The translations under genes and the position numbers were made by a program. Below the pieces are notes generated by a model. That model was not told the origin of the DNA. It was given only the letters and a program-made list of their open reading frames with translations, and did no database searches. Positions 27,282-36,367 of a DNA stretch of 64,000 nt are shown piece by piece. The DNA lies in the NCBI GenBank assembly GCA_963621995.1, contig CAVFFZ010000004.1, forward strand, positions 1 through 64,000, read 5' to 3'. Each line of letters starts with the position of its first letter. Positions within the stretch are counted from its first letter, which is position 1. Source of the DNA: UMGS1663 sp963621995 (GTDB taxonomy: Bacteria; Bacillota; Clostridia; TANB77; CAG-508).

Positions 27282-28958
27282 CTATTTTGTTTTATTTTCC
27301 ATATACAAATTAATATACTTAACCAAATTACTAAACTCGCTTCTTTTTCCTGCTGATACTCTTATACATTCTCCTAAAAAATTAGGATATGATTTTTTTA
27401 TATTTCTAATTATAATTCCATTTGTTTGAAGATACTCCGTTAAGTCATTAACATCAATCAAGTCATCAAATCTTATTAAAATAAATCCTGTGTTTACATT
27501 TATTATTTCTTTTATATATTTTGAATTTAAATTTGAAATAAGATATGTAAAATTTTTCTGGATTTTATTTATTAATTTTATATCATTAAATCTATTAAAA
27601 TAATTTATCACAAATAATTCAGAAAATATATTAATAGAAAACAATATTCTAATTTTATTAATTTCTTTTGCATTAACTTCGTTTGTAATAATAAAGCCAC
27701 ACCTTAAACCTGGCACTCCAAAAAATTTAGACACTGATGTAATAACTGATAAATTAATATTATTTATTGTTTCATTAATTAATGTTCTTTCAGAATAGTC
27801 AGCATTAAATACAAGTTCTGTTTCATCTATTACAAAATGACAATTTTTATTTTTTCTAATAATTTTCAACAAATTTTCTCTATTTAAAGTATCTAATGTT
27901 GGATTATTAGGATTACATATAAATATCATATCTACATTTTTACTTAATTCATTAATTTTATCATATTCATAATATCTATTATCTTTCAATGACATTTTTA
28001 TAATGTCACAATTATTTCTTTTACATGCGCTTTCATATCCCCAAAAAGTTGGAGTAAAAACTCCAACTTTTTTTATATTAAGTATTCTTAATAGATAATC
28101 AAATGCTTCTGTAGAACCATTAGTTACAATTGTAGTTTCTATTGGCACATTCAATTTATCTGATATTACTCTATTTACTTTATTTGATGTTGCAGAGGGA
28201 TAAGTTTTTAATAAATTCACATTCGAGGCTAATTTAAATCTCATTTTTTTGTCAGGTAAATACGGATTTAAATTATTACATAAAATTATTGTTTTTCTCT
28301 TTTTTTTATATCTATTTAATGCCTTCTTTATTTGTTTTATTAAATGCTTTTCCTTTTCAATACTATTGTTTTTATATCCCAAGAACATCTCACCTTCATT
28401 TCCAGTATTAGCATCGCAATAAAGGTTTCTTAGTATATTTTCTGGTGATAGATCATTTAAACTTGCATATTCAATAATTGTATTAAGTATAAGATTCCAA
28501 GCTTTCTCTTCATATTTTTTAACAACTTTTTTGCAATTAATTGATATGTGTTTTGTTGTAAGTATATTTAATATTAGTCTTTTTCTCATTTCTTCTGATG
28601 TAAGAAATTCTTCTGTTTTCACAATTGGATTAATTGAAACTATACCTCTATTTACAAAGGGATTATCAATAATTGCGTCTTTTATATCTTGATACGATAA
28701 TATTAATTTGTTTTCGTAAGGGACTTCTTTGTCAATTTTTAAATTATTTTCATGATGAAACTCTATAACTTTTTTAGTTATTTTTTCTTTATCTTCAGCA
28801 CAAATATTATCACAAATGATGCATACATCCAAATCGCTTGAATTAGTATCTAAAATATTTGAACCATATATTATTATTCCAAAATCCAGTTTTGGAAATT
28901 CATTATACATTTCAGTCTTAAATTTTAGGCATAAACTATTCACTTTATTTTCCTCCAT
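27282..28958 (-). CDS. Nucleotidyltransferase-aminotransferase fusion protein
   Basis: Residues about 1-190 are a nucleotidyltransferase-like domain with G32S33 and the paired acids of SDLD (D42, D44). Residues about 210-558 are a fold-type I PLP aminotransferase similar to histidinol-phosphate aminotransferases. Motifs there are TNGSTEAFDYLL, CNPNNPTLDTLN, FVIDETELVF, the Schiff-base lysine in SVSKFFGVPGLRCG and the C-terminal GECIRVSAGK arginine. The ATG directly abuts the decarboxylase stop, so the genes are translationally coupled. The fusion suggests transamination and nucleotidyl transfer on the same metabolite. Confidence 0.85.
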   Translation of the reverse strand: MEENKVNSLCLKFKTEMYNEFPKLDFGIIIYGSNILDTNSSDLDVCIICDNICAEDKEKITKKVIEFHHENNLKIDKEVPYENKLILSYQDIKDAIIDNPFVNRGIVSINPIVKTEEFLTSEEMRKRLILNILTTKHISINCKKVVKKYEEKAWNLILNTIIEYASLNDLSPENILRNLYCDANTGNEGEMFLGYKNNSIEKEKHLIKQIKKALNRYKKKRKTIILCNNLNPYLPDKKMRFKLASNVNLLKTYPSATSNKVNRVISDKLNVPIETTIVTNGSTEAFDYLLRILNIKKVGVFTPTFWGYESACKRNNCDIIKMSLKDNRYYEYDKINELSKNVDMIFICNPNNPTLDTLNRENLLKIIRKNKNCHFVIDETELVFNADYSERTLINETINNINLSVITSVSKFFGVPGLRCGFIITNEVNAKEINKIRILFSINIFSELFVINYFNRFNDIKLINKIQKNFTYLISNLNSKYIKEIINVNTGFILIRFDDLIDVNDLTEYLQTNGIIIRNIKKSYPNFLGECIRVSAGKRSEFSNLVKYINLYMENKTK

Positions 28959-30449
28959 CTAGTTCATTTTATTTACAATTTCTTCTGCTTTTTTTCTGAC
29001 ATATGAAAGCATTTTTGTTATATCATTTTTCTGTATATTATCATTTCCTGACATATATCTTAATGGATAAACAATTGTATCTTTTTTCAAAACGCCTAAA
29101 TTATCTGGTATTGAAAATTGATGCAAATAATATATTTCTTCATTATCCATAACTTCTTTTATCTGCTTGTTTATATTATTAAGTTCATCAATATTATATT
29201 TAATATCGTTTTTATTACCAACATACATAAATATAACTGAATTTATATTAATATCATTTAGCAGAACAAAATCATTTGATTTGTTTATCTCATCTCCTAA
29301 AAAAATCGCCATTTCATGTCTTCGTTCTATTATATTTCCTATCTCTTTTATGCCTAAATTTTTCAATACAAACCATGCTTTTAGAGATATCCAACTTTTC
29401 GAGCCTATAAATGGTGTGACTTGTCCAAATGCATATGGTTCTTGCATTATTAAATCAGATGTTGATGATATCATTTTTATCTTTTCTGGATCATTTATTA
29501 ATAATGCACTTAATGTATATGGTATCATTAATACTTTATGAGGATCTGTTGAAATACTATCAAATAACTCTAATCCTTTTATCTTATTTTTTAATTTTTC
29601 ACTAAAAGCAAGTGAAAATCCATGACATGCATCAGCATGTAACCAGATATTTTTATCTTCGCTTTTAACGACTTCGTAAACCCCTTGTAAATCTTCAATT
29701 GACATAGTTCTGCTGTCTCCTACATAGGCAACAACACACATTATTTTCCCCTTATTATCCTTTATTGTTTCTTTTAATTTTTCCAAGTCATATTTGAAAT
29801 TATTTGTTTGAACTTCTATAATATTATTTCCACATCCTAACCACATACAACTACTTCTAATACTATAATGTCCTATTCCCTTCGGAATAATTACCTTATA
29901 ATCACTTGGATTTGTTACTCCTTTGCTCATTGTATTTTTTCTGTGGTTTTCTCTTGCTAAAAGCATAGCTGTTGCATTACTTCCAGTACCTCCATATGTA
30001 ATAATCCCTCCAACATCATATATATTTTTAATTGATTTAATATTATAACCTACTAATTCTCTTAGCCATTTAATTACAGCTATCTCCATAAATGTTGCAA
30101 TAGGTGCACAAAAACTTGAATTTATTAAGTTTTGTTGAAGTAAATCAGTGAAAATTGCACCGCTTAATCCTGCTATTGAATTTCCTGCATCAGGAAATCC
30201 CATAAAATTAATGGTAGAAAAGTTTGAGCAATATGGTAAAATTTCTTCTTTGAATTTTTCTAGTAACTTATCTAATTCAACACCTTTTATTGGTGTTTCC
30301 AAAAGCTCTTGCATTTGCTCCTCTGCAAATTTATTTTGAGCAAAGTTTTCTTGACACTTAAAATCTATTCCTATATCTATTACTTTTTTTAGTTCTTCCT
30401 TTACTTCATCTTTATTTTTATTATTAAGTATATTATTCACCTCAAACAC
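28959..30449 (-). CDS. PLP-dependent group II decarboxylase
   Basis: This 496-aa enzyme of the glutamate/aromatic amino acid decarboxylase fold has YGGTGSNATAMLLARE, HADACHGFSLAF (PLP pyridine-N Asp region) and STDPHKVLMIPYT, whose Lys binds PLP. It would decarboxylate an amino acid, identity unknown. It starts at a GTG, 88 nt after the MetRS stop, and is followed without gap by the fusion gene, so it is part of the cargo operon. Similar enzymes make amine precursors in natural product clusters. Confidence 0.9.
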   Translation of the reverse strand: MFEVNNILNNKNKDEVKEELKKVIDIGIDFKCQENFAQNKFAEEQMQELLETPIKGVELDKLLEKFKEEILPYCSNFSTINFMGFPDAGNSIAGLSGAIFTDLLQQNLINSSFCAPIATFMEIAVIKWLRELVGYNIKSIKNIYDVGGIITYGGTGSNATAMLLARENHRKNTMSKGVTNPSDYKVIIPKGIGHYSIRSSCMWLGCGNNIIEVQTNNFKYDLEKLKETIKDNKGKIMCVVAYVGDSRTMSIEDLQGVYEVVKSEDKNIWLHADACHGFSLAFSEKLKNKIKGLELFDSISTDPHKVLMIPYTLSALLINDPEKIKMISSTSDLIMQEPYAFGQVTPFIGSKSWISLKAWFVLKNLGIKEIGNIIERRHEMAIFLGDEINKSNDFVLLNDININSVIFMYVGNKNDIKYNIDELNNINKQIKEVMDNEEIYYLHQFSIPDNLGVLKKDTIVYPLRYMSGNDNIQKNDITKMLSYVRKKAEEIVNKMN

Positions 30450-30537
30450 AATCTTTCTTTTTCATATATATAAATAAAAGTAAAATTAGCTTTTATTTAT
30501 ACTATTTTACTTTTATTATTACCTATTTTTATTAATA

Positions 30538-32181
30538 TCAAATTCTCTCGAAAAGTATTTCTATATTGTCAAGGGATATTTTTTCTTTTATTTGTATTTG
30601 ATTCCATGATGGTTTTTCAATTTTTAAATATTCCCTTAATTTATTAGATGTTTGTGGCATTATTGGTTCAAGCAAATTAGATAAATTAGCAATTACATTA
30701 GCACAAGTATAAATAGTATTATTAAATTCTTCCATATTTTCTTTCTTCTGTATCCATGGTTTTCTTTCATCATAATACTTATTTCCTATCTCAATTAATT
30801 CAACTATTTTATTACATGCTTTTTTAAATTCCAGATTTTCTATATATTCAGAAACTATTTTATAAGTTTCCTCAATTTTTTCAATCATCTGTTTATCCAT
30901 AACACCTAAAGGAATTTCATCTAAGCCTTTAAATTTTAAAGTCCTATTTACAAAATTTCCAAATTTGTTGACCAAATCAGAATTATGGACATTAACATAA
31001 TTTTCTATTGTGAAATCCACATCTTTATTTTCTGGTCCATAAGCTATCATATAATATCTTAAAGAATCTACATCATATTCTTCTACCATTTGTTGTATTG
31101 TTATACTATTTCCTTTACTTTTTGATATTTTTTCAGAATTTATATTCAAGTATTGTGTTGCAACCATTACATCTGGTAAATGAAATTTTTCTTCCATAGC
31201 CAACAATAATGATGGTAAGATTATAGTATGAAATGTTATATTATCTTTTCCATGACACATATACATTTTAATATTATTATCTTCTTTCCAAAACTCTTCC
31301 CAATTTAAGCCTTTCTCTTCACAAATTTTTTGTGTTGCAGTAACATATCCTAATACAGCATCAATCCATACATACATTTTTTTATCTTCAAAACCTTCAA
31401 TTGGAATATCAACACCCCAAGATAAGTCTCTTGTTACTGCTCTATCTTTCAACCCTTCTTTTAAATATTTTTCAGTTTCATTTATTGATGCAATTCGCCA
31501 ATTTTTTCGGTTTTTTTTGGCATATTGTTCTATCTGATTTTGAAATTTTGATAATGCAATATATAAATGGATATTTTCTTTTTGTATAGTTTTATTTCCA
31601 CATTCTCTACAAGTTGCTCCTATTAAATCATCTTCATTAGGGACATATCCACAATCACATTGATCTCCTTTTGTAATTAACCCACAATTAGGACAAACTA
31701 ATTCCAATTCTCTATCAGATTCAAATTTATCACAATGTTCACAATATGGTTGCATGTTCTTTTTAGGATAAATATACTTATTTTTGTACATTTTTAAAAA
31801 CATTTCTTCTACATGTTTCTTATGATAATCATCGCAAGTTTTTGTATATATATCATAAGAAAAATTCATTTTTTCAAAAATATCTTTAAATTCATTATGA
31901 TACTTTTCTGCAATATTTTTTGGCTCTATTTTCTCACGTTTAGCTCTTTCCGTAATAGGTGTTCCATGACAATCTGTTCCGGAAACATATAGTACATTAT
32001 CATTTAATAACTCATGATATCTTTTTAGGAAATCTCCCGAAATTAATGCTGCTAGATGTCCTAGATGTAAAGAGCTATTTGCATAAGGCCAGGCCCCACC
32101 AATCAATACATTTCTTTTATTTTTCGTTTCACTTTCTTTAAAATAACATACCTCATTATCCAATAAAAATCCCTCCCCCAT
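30538..32181 (-). CDS. metG: Methionyl-tRNA synthetase paralogue carried by the element
   Basis: It is a complete class I synthetase of 547 aa. The HIGH motif is HLGH (39-42) in WPYANSSLHLGH. Two zinc knuckles are visible (CEHC, CPNC, CDCG, CREC), then VDIPIEGFEDKKMYVWIDA and the KMSKS equivalent KISKSKGNS, followed by the anticodon-binding helices. There is no C-terminal dimerisation domain. The two-knuckle form resembles the MetRS2 type known to resist MetRS inhibitors. It leads the cargo operon. The ATG has only a few nt of leader; a TTG at 32163 with GGGGGAGGG before it is a good alternative start. Confidence 0.92.
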   Translation of the reverse strand: MGEGFLLDNEVCYFKESETKNKRNVLIGGAWPYANSSLHLGHLAALISGDFLKRYHELLNDNVLYVSGTDCHGTPITERAKREKIEPKNIAEKYHNEFKDIFEKMNFSYDIYTKTCDDYHKKHVEEMFLKMYKNKYIYPKKNMQPYCEHCDKFESDRELELVCPNCGLITKGDQCDCGYVPNEDDLIGATCRECGNKTIQKENIHLYIALSKFQNQIEQYAKKNRKNWRIASINETEKYLKEGLKDRAVTRDLSWGVDIPIEGFEDKKMYVWIDAVLGYVTATQKICEEKGLNWEEFWKEDNNIKMYMCHGKDNITFHTIILPSLLLAMEEKFHLPDVMVATQYLNINSEKISKSKGNSITIQQMVEEYDVDSLRYYMIAYGPENKDVDFTIENYVNVHNSDLVNKFGNFVNRTLKFKGLDEIPLGVMDKQMIEKIEETYKIVSEYIENLEFKKACNKIVELIEIGNKYYDERKPWIQKKENMEEFNNTIYTCANVIANLSNLLEPIMPQTSNKLREYLKIEKPSWNQIQIKEKISLDNIEILFERI

Positions 32182-32193
32182 TAAAATATGTTT

Positions 32194-32222
32194 ATAATAT
32201 CATATTAATAGTATTTTGTCAA
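32194..32222 (-). promoter_or_regulatory. Sigma-A promoter of the element's cargo operon
   Basis: On the minus strand TTGACA (32222-32217), a 17-nt spacer and TATTAT (32199-32194). The start point would fall about 5 nt before the ATG at 32181, which favours the TTG at 32163. Confidence 0.8.
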
Positions 32223-32691
32223 TTTTTTCCTGCCACTTTTTCAATTTAAATATTTTAGTTAGTTACTATTTACACCTTTAAAATAATTTGCTAAAAACCA
32301 TAGTATATATAATTTTTTTATTTAATAAATTATTATATTTTTTCTCTTAAAAATACTTTAACTTCATGTCTCTATAGTTCTATTGTTTTTTAAACTCTCC
32401 TTTATCTTATCATCCTTGTAAATATCTCAATAAGTTTATCATAAATTGCCCATTTAAGGCAAGAATGCCCTATCTCTCAATAGTACCTCCCTACCTCAAC
32501 ATGCAAAAGTTGGAGATAGAAACTCTATAAATGCTTAAATATCTGTATTTACTCATTTTTAAAAGTGGGGAATTTTTTTCAAGATAAAATCTTTCAAAAT
32601 TCCCTACTTTTTTGTACTGTAAATTCATAAAAAATTTGAATTCAAATCATTTTATCTAGCATATTTAACTTGCTGTCTACTTTGTAATCAA
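32223..32691. other. Non-coding right end of the element with a hairpin
   Basis: These 470 bp hold no supported gene. AAAGTGGGGAATTTT (32561-32575) can pair with AAAATTCCCTACTTT (32597-32611), flanked by T runs on + and A runs, a bidirectional terminator shape. A T-box leader for the metG gene is not seen here because the promoter lies downstream of this region. Confidence 0.5.
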
Positions 32692-32699
32692 CCTTCTGG
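32673..32699. mobile_element. Right attachment junction of the serine-integrase element
   Basis: The arm CTGTCTACTTTGTAATCAA (32673-32691) precedes the core CCTTCTGG (32692-32699). Together with the left arm this reconstructs an attP with inverted flanks around the core. Confidence 0.85.
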
Positions 32700-33146
32700 T
32701 ACGTCATGCAGGCATATTGCAATTGCCAGTGAATAACCTAATGTTATTGATGCTCCAAAGCCAGATCCTATTGCTAAGCCTTCCGGAAAATTATGAAGTG
32801 CTAAACCTATACTTACTATTATTCCCGTTTTTAATAAATTGCTTGTTGTATTTGTATTCATTTTATTTGTATTAAACTTTTTTTGTACTAATACGTCACA
32901 TATTATCATTATTATTATTCCTGCAATAATTCCCATAAGTACACTGAAAATGTTTGATATTTCCATTGCTTCTGGTATTAAATCAAAGCATATTATTGCT
33001 AACATTAGTCCTGAGGCAAATGCTAAAATAAAACTTAAAAATTTATTTGACTTTCTTTTGAAACATACTCCTATTATTCCTCCTATTGTTGTTCCAAATG
33101 TCCCAAAAAATAAGCCTATTAATGTTGTTTTTAATATTTCATTCAA
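32688..33146 (-). pseudogene. ZIP-family metal transporter, 5' half, truncated by the element
   Basis: The TTG at 33146 (AAGGAGTG upstream) opens 152 codons with four membrane helices and the ZIP motif HNFPEGLAIGSGFG. The frame then reads HDVPEG and meets a TGA that belongs to the element arm (32690-32688). The natural continuation ISMAVPMK lies at 22308 downward. The truncated protein keeps one of two metal-site histidine motifs and is probably inactive. It lies 63 nt after prfA's stop... on the same strand, upstream gene prfA, so it may be co-transcribed with it. Confidence 0.9.
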
Positions 33147-33209
33147 ATTAAAACACTCCTTAAAATTAAACTTTTTATTAGTTTATTTTTAAGAAGTGTG
33201 ATTTATTCG

Positions 33210-34271
33210 TTATTCTTCTTCACCTTTTAATTTTTCTGCTCTGTCTGCTGCTATTAAGTTATCTATCATTTCGTCTAAATTTCCATTTAAAAAATCTTCA
33301 AATTGATATACATTCATTCCTATTCTGTGGTCTGTTATACGTCCTTGTGGATAGTTATATGTACGTATTTTTTCACTTCTGTCTCCACTACCTACTTGAC
33401 TTTTTCTTTCATTTGCTATTTGACTATCTCTTTTTTGTTTTTCTATTTCATATAGTCTAGAACGAAGTAATCTCATTGCATATTCTCTATTTTGTACTTG
33501 TGAACGTTCTGTTTGGCATTCTGCAACAACTCCTGTTGGAACGTGAATTAATCTTACTGCTGATGATGTTTTGTTTACGTGTTGTCCTCCAGCACCAGAT
33601 GCTCTATAAACTTCCATTTTTATATCTGCTGGGTTTATATCTATTTCTACATCTGCTACTTCAGGAAGTACTGCTACTGTTGCAGTTGAAGTATGTATTC
33701 TACCACTACTTTCTGTATCTGGCACACGTTGTACACGATGTACTCCACTTTCAAATTTCAGTCTACTATATGCTCCTTTTCCTGTAATCATAAAAGATAT
33801 TTCTTTATATCCTCCAAGACCTGTTTCATTTTCATTTACTACTTCTAGTTTCCAGTGTTTTTTCTCTGCATACATAGAATACATTCTAAATAGTGTTCCT
33901 GCAAATAGTGCTGCTTCTTCTCCACCAGCACCTCCACGTATTTCGCATATAACGTTTTTATCATCATCTGGATCTTTTGGAATTAAAAGTATTTTTAATT
34001 CTTCTTCTATTTTTGGCATAGCTTCTTTATTTGCAAGCATTTCTTCTTCAGCTAAATCTTTCATTTCTGGGTCATTCATCATTTCTTTTGCTTCTTCATA
34101 TGCTTGTTTTGCTTTTTTATATTCTCTGTATTTTTGTACTATTGGTTCTAATTCTGCATGTTCTTTCATATATTCGCGCCATTCGTTTGTTCTTGAAATT
34201 ACTTCTGGATCGCTTATTTTTGTTGTTAATTCTTCATAACGTTTTTCTACCGTCTCTAATTTATCAAACAT
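33210..34271 (-). CDS. prfA: Peptide chain release factor 1
   Basis: This 353-aa factor terminates translation at UAA and UAG. It has the RF-1 signature region ESGVHRVQRVPDTESSGRIH and the catalytic GGQ in GAGGQHVNKTSSAVR (about 226). AAAGGAG lies 8 nt before the ATG. It is upstream of the split zip gene with a 63-nt gap. All genes here read UAA, UAG and UGA as stops in the usual way. Confidence 0.96.
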   Translation of the reverse strand: MFDKLETVEKRYEELTTKISDPEVISRTNEWREYMKEHAELEPIVQKYREYKKAKQAYEEAKEMMNDPEMKDLAEEEMLANKEAMPKIEEELKILLIPKDPDDDKNVICEIRGGAGGEEAALFAGTLFRMYSMYAEKKHWKLEVVNENETGLGGYKEISFMITGKGAYSRLKFESGVHRVQRVPDTESSGRIHTSTATVAVLPEVADVEIDINPADIKMEVYRASGAGGQHVNKTSSAVRLIHVPTGVVAECQTERSQVQNREYAMRLLRSRLYEIEKQKRDSQIANERKSQVGSGDRSEKIRTYNYPQGRITDHRIGMNVYQFEDFLNGNLDEMIDNLIAADRAEKLKGEEE

Positions 34272-34338
34272 AAATATTCTCCTTTAAATTATATATTCTT
34301 TGGTATTATACTACATTTTATTACTTTATTCAATAGGG

Positions 34339-34360
34339 AAACCGCTGTTTAGCGGTTTTT
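34339..34360. terminator. Bidirectional terminator
   Basis: AAACCGCT (34339-34346), loop GTTT, AGCGGTTT (34351-34358). It separates the YhaN-like gene end from the prfA promoter region. Confidence 0.75.
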
Positions 34361-34411
34361 CAATTTCAATATAATTATATTTTTATTCATTTACTTTTAA
34401 TTAAAATAACA

Positions 34412-36352
34412 TTACAAATTTATTAAATTATATTTAATATTTTCTTTGTCCAGAATTTCTATTTCTCTATTAGTACATGTAAGTATTATTATCTGGTTAT
34501 TTTCATATTCTTTGCTTATATATGTAAGAATATTTTTTAGTCTTTCTTCATCATAATATGCAAATGCTTCGTCTAAAATTATTGGCATGCTTTCTTCTGA
34601 AAGCTCTTTTATTGCTCCAAATCTTAATGATAAATATAGTTGCTCTATTGTTCCTACACTTAGCTTTTCAACTGAAATGTATTCTCCATTTTGTTTTTCT
34701 ACTATTATACCTTCTTCATCATTTATTTTTACTTTTTTGTATTTACCATTAGATATTTTTTCTATGTTTTTAGATAAGTTTTCTGTAAATTTTGGAGTAA
34801 CATTTTCTTTCATTTTGGTATATGCTATTTCTAAAACTTCTTTTGCAAGTTCAATTGCAGTATTTTGCTTATTAAGAATTGTTTCTTTCTCATTTAGTTC
34901 TTGTAATTGTTCTTCCATATTTGCCAATCTTTCAAGTTTTGGCATTATATTGTTTTTGTCTAGTTCTAGTGAATGTAGTTCTAATTTATTTTTATTTAGT
35001 TCTTCTTGCATGTTTTCTATTTTGTATGAAATATCAAATTCTGTATTTCCTAATTGATATTCTTCTTTTAATTTATTTAATTTTTCTTGTATATTAGTTT
35101 TAATTTCTTGTTTTTGTTTTTCTATTTCTGCAATTTTTTCTTCTTTAGATCTATTTAGCATTTCTATTTGTGCTTGCATTTTGTCCATTTCGTTTTTAGC
35201 TAATTGTAATCTTTCTCTTATTTTTATTTGTTGTTCGCTTTCTTCTTTTGGGGATTCATTATCTTTCTTTTTATTTATTAAAAGTTCTCTTAATGTTATA
35301 AGACTTACTACTCCTATTGCAAATGCCATTACTGATACTAAAGTATTTTTTATAAATATAATTCCTATAATAATTGATATTACAAATAAAATGACTGCTC
35401 CGATTTTTCTTAACCTGGTTGTTTGCTTATTCTCTTTTTCTTGTTTTTCTGCTTTTTCATTTATAATGTTCGTTATCTCTTTGTATTTTGTTTCTATTCC
35501 ATCTTTTTCTGCTCTTATATTTTCTATTTTTTCTTCATATGTTTTTACTAAATCCTGATTTAATACTAATTTTTGTTCTTCGAGTTTTTTATCTTCATAT
35601 ATTTTATTTACTTGTTTTAGTACTTCTATTTTTTTTTCGTTTTCTTGTATTTTTATCTCTAAATTGTTTTTATTTTCTTCTATTGTATACCTTTCCTCTT
35701 TATATTCTTCTAGTTCTCCAATTTCATCTTGAAGATTAAATTGCTCTTCCTTAACAATGTTCATTGGTCTTCCCGTTGTCCTTAATGTTCCTATTTCCTC
35801 TATTTGCCTTTTATTTAATTTTTCTAATGCCTTTTTGTATGAAACATTATCTTCTCCTGTACCTGCGAAGTTTGCTAATTTTTGGACTAATATATTTTGT
35901 TCTTGTTTTTCTAATTTTACTTCTGTTTGACAAGATACAAATGTAGATAAAAATGTTTCTTCTTCTATTTTTGTTTGCTCTACAAAAAATTTACTTCCAT
36001 TTGTTTTGTCTATTGTAAACTCTTTTGAGATGTCTTCTCCCACCTCATTGTATATTTTAGGATTCTTTTTGTTAAAATCTCTAAATACTTCATATTTTTT
36101 CCCATCATCTAATGTATATGTTATTTTTCCAGAAAACTCTTCCGTATTCCATGGTTTGTACCTATCGTAATCCGAAAATTCTTTTCCCCTTTTATTTCTG
36201 GATATTCCATAAAACATATCCACAATAAATTTAAGAAATGTGGATTTTCCACTTTCATTATTGCCTTTTATTATGTTTATATTTTCGCTTAAATCTATTT
36301 GTTTGTTTTCTAGATTTCCAAAAGCATTTATTTGAGTATTTTTTATTTTCAA
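34412..36352 (-). CDS. YhaN/SbcC-like AAA ATPase with coiled coil
   Basis: Residues 1-150 form the N-terminal half of an SMC-like ATPase with Walker A GNNESGKST (30-38). Coiled coils follow, with two closely spaced membrane helices embedded near 300-340 (AVILFVISIIIGIIFI), a YhaN feature. The C-terminal half has the signature KLSVGTIEQLYLSLRFGAI and Walker B MPIILDEAFAYYDEER. It starts at a TTG behind GAGGTGATA. It pairs with the nuclease gene 15 nt upstream, forming a membrane-associated SbcCD/Rad50-Mre11-like complex for DNA end processing. Confidence 0.88.
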   Translation of the reverse strand: MKIKNTQINAFGNLENKQIDLSENINIIKGNNESGKSTFLKFIVDMFYGISRNKRGKEFSDYDRYKPWNTEEFSGKITYTLDDGKKYEVFRDFNKKNPKIYNEVGEDISKEFTIDKTNGSKFFVEQTKIEEETFLSTFVSCQTEVKLEKQEQNILVQKLANFAGTGEDNVSYKKALEKLNKRQIEEIGTLRTTGRPMNIVKEEQFNLQDEIGELEEYKEERYTIEENKNNLEIKIQENEKKIEVLKQVNKIYEDKKLEEQKLVLNQDLVKTYEEKIENIRAEKDGIETKYKEITNIINEKAEKQEKENKQTTRLRKIGAVILFVISIIIGIIFIKNTLVSVMAFAIGVVSLITLRELLINKKKDNESPKEESEQQIKIRERLQLAKNEMDKMQAQIEMLNRSKEEKIAEIEKQKQEIKTNIQEKLNKLKEEYQLGNTEFDISYKIENMQEELNKNKLELHSLELDKNNIMPKLERLANMEEQLQELNEKETILNKQNTAIELAKEVLEIAYTKMKENVTPKFTENLSKNIEKISNGKYKKVKINDEEGIIVEKQNGEYISVEKLSVGTIEQLYLSLRFGAIKELSEESMPIILDEAFAYYDEERLKNILTYISKEYENNQIIILTCTNREIEILDKENIKYNLINL

Positions 36353-36367
36353 AATATCACCTCTTGT

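Larger units (their letters stand above)
22310..32699. mobile_element. 10.4-kb integrative element inserted in a ZIP transporter gene
   Basis: The boundaries are set by the 8-bp direct repeat CCTTCTGG at 22310-22317 and 32692-32699, and by the exact reconstruction of the zip frame when one copy and the interior are removed. Inverted 19-bp arms sit inside each core, as in attP sites of large serine integrases. The recombinase gene lies against the left end. Cargo: MetRS paralogue, PLP decarboxylase, nucleotidyltransferase-aminotransferase, radical SAM, GNAT and a foreign metG fragment. There are no conjugation or replication genes, so it is an integrative cargo element mobilised, if at all, in trans. 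Confidence 0.88.

Noticed and set aside
32223..32691. T-box or other riboswitch upstream of the element's metG
   Set aside because: The consensus promoter at 32194-32222 lies between this region and the gene, leaving almost no leader; no T-box motif is seen.
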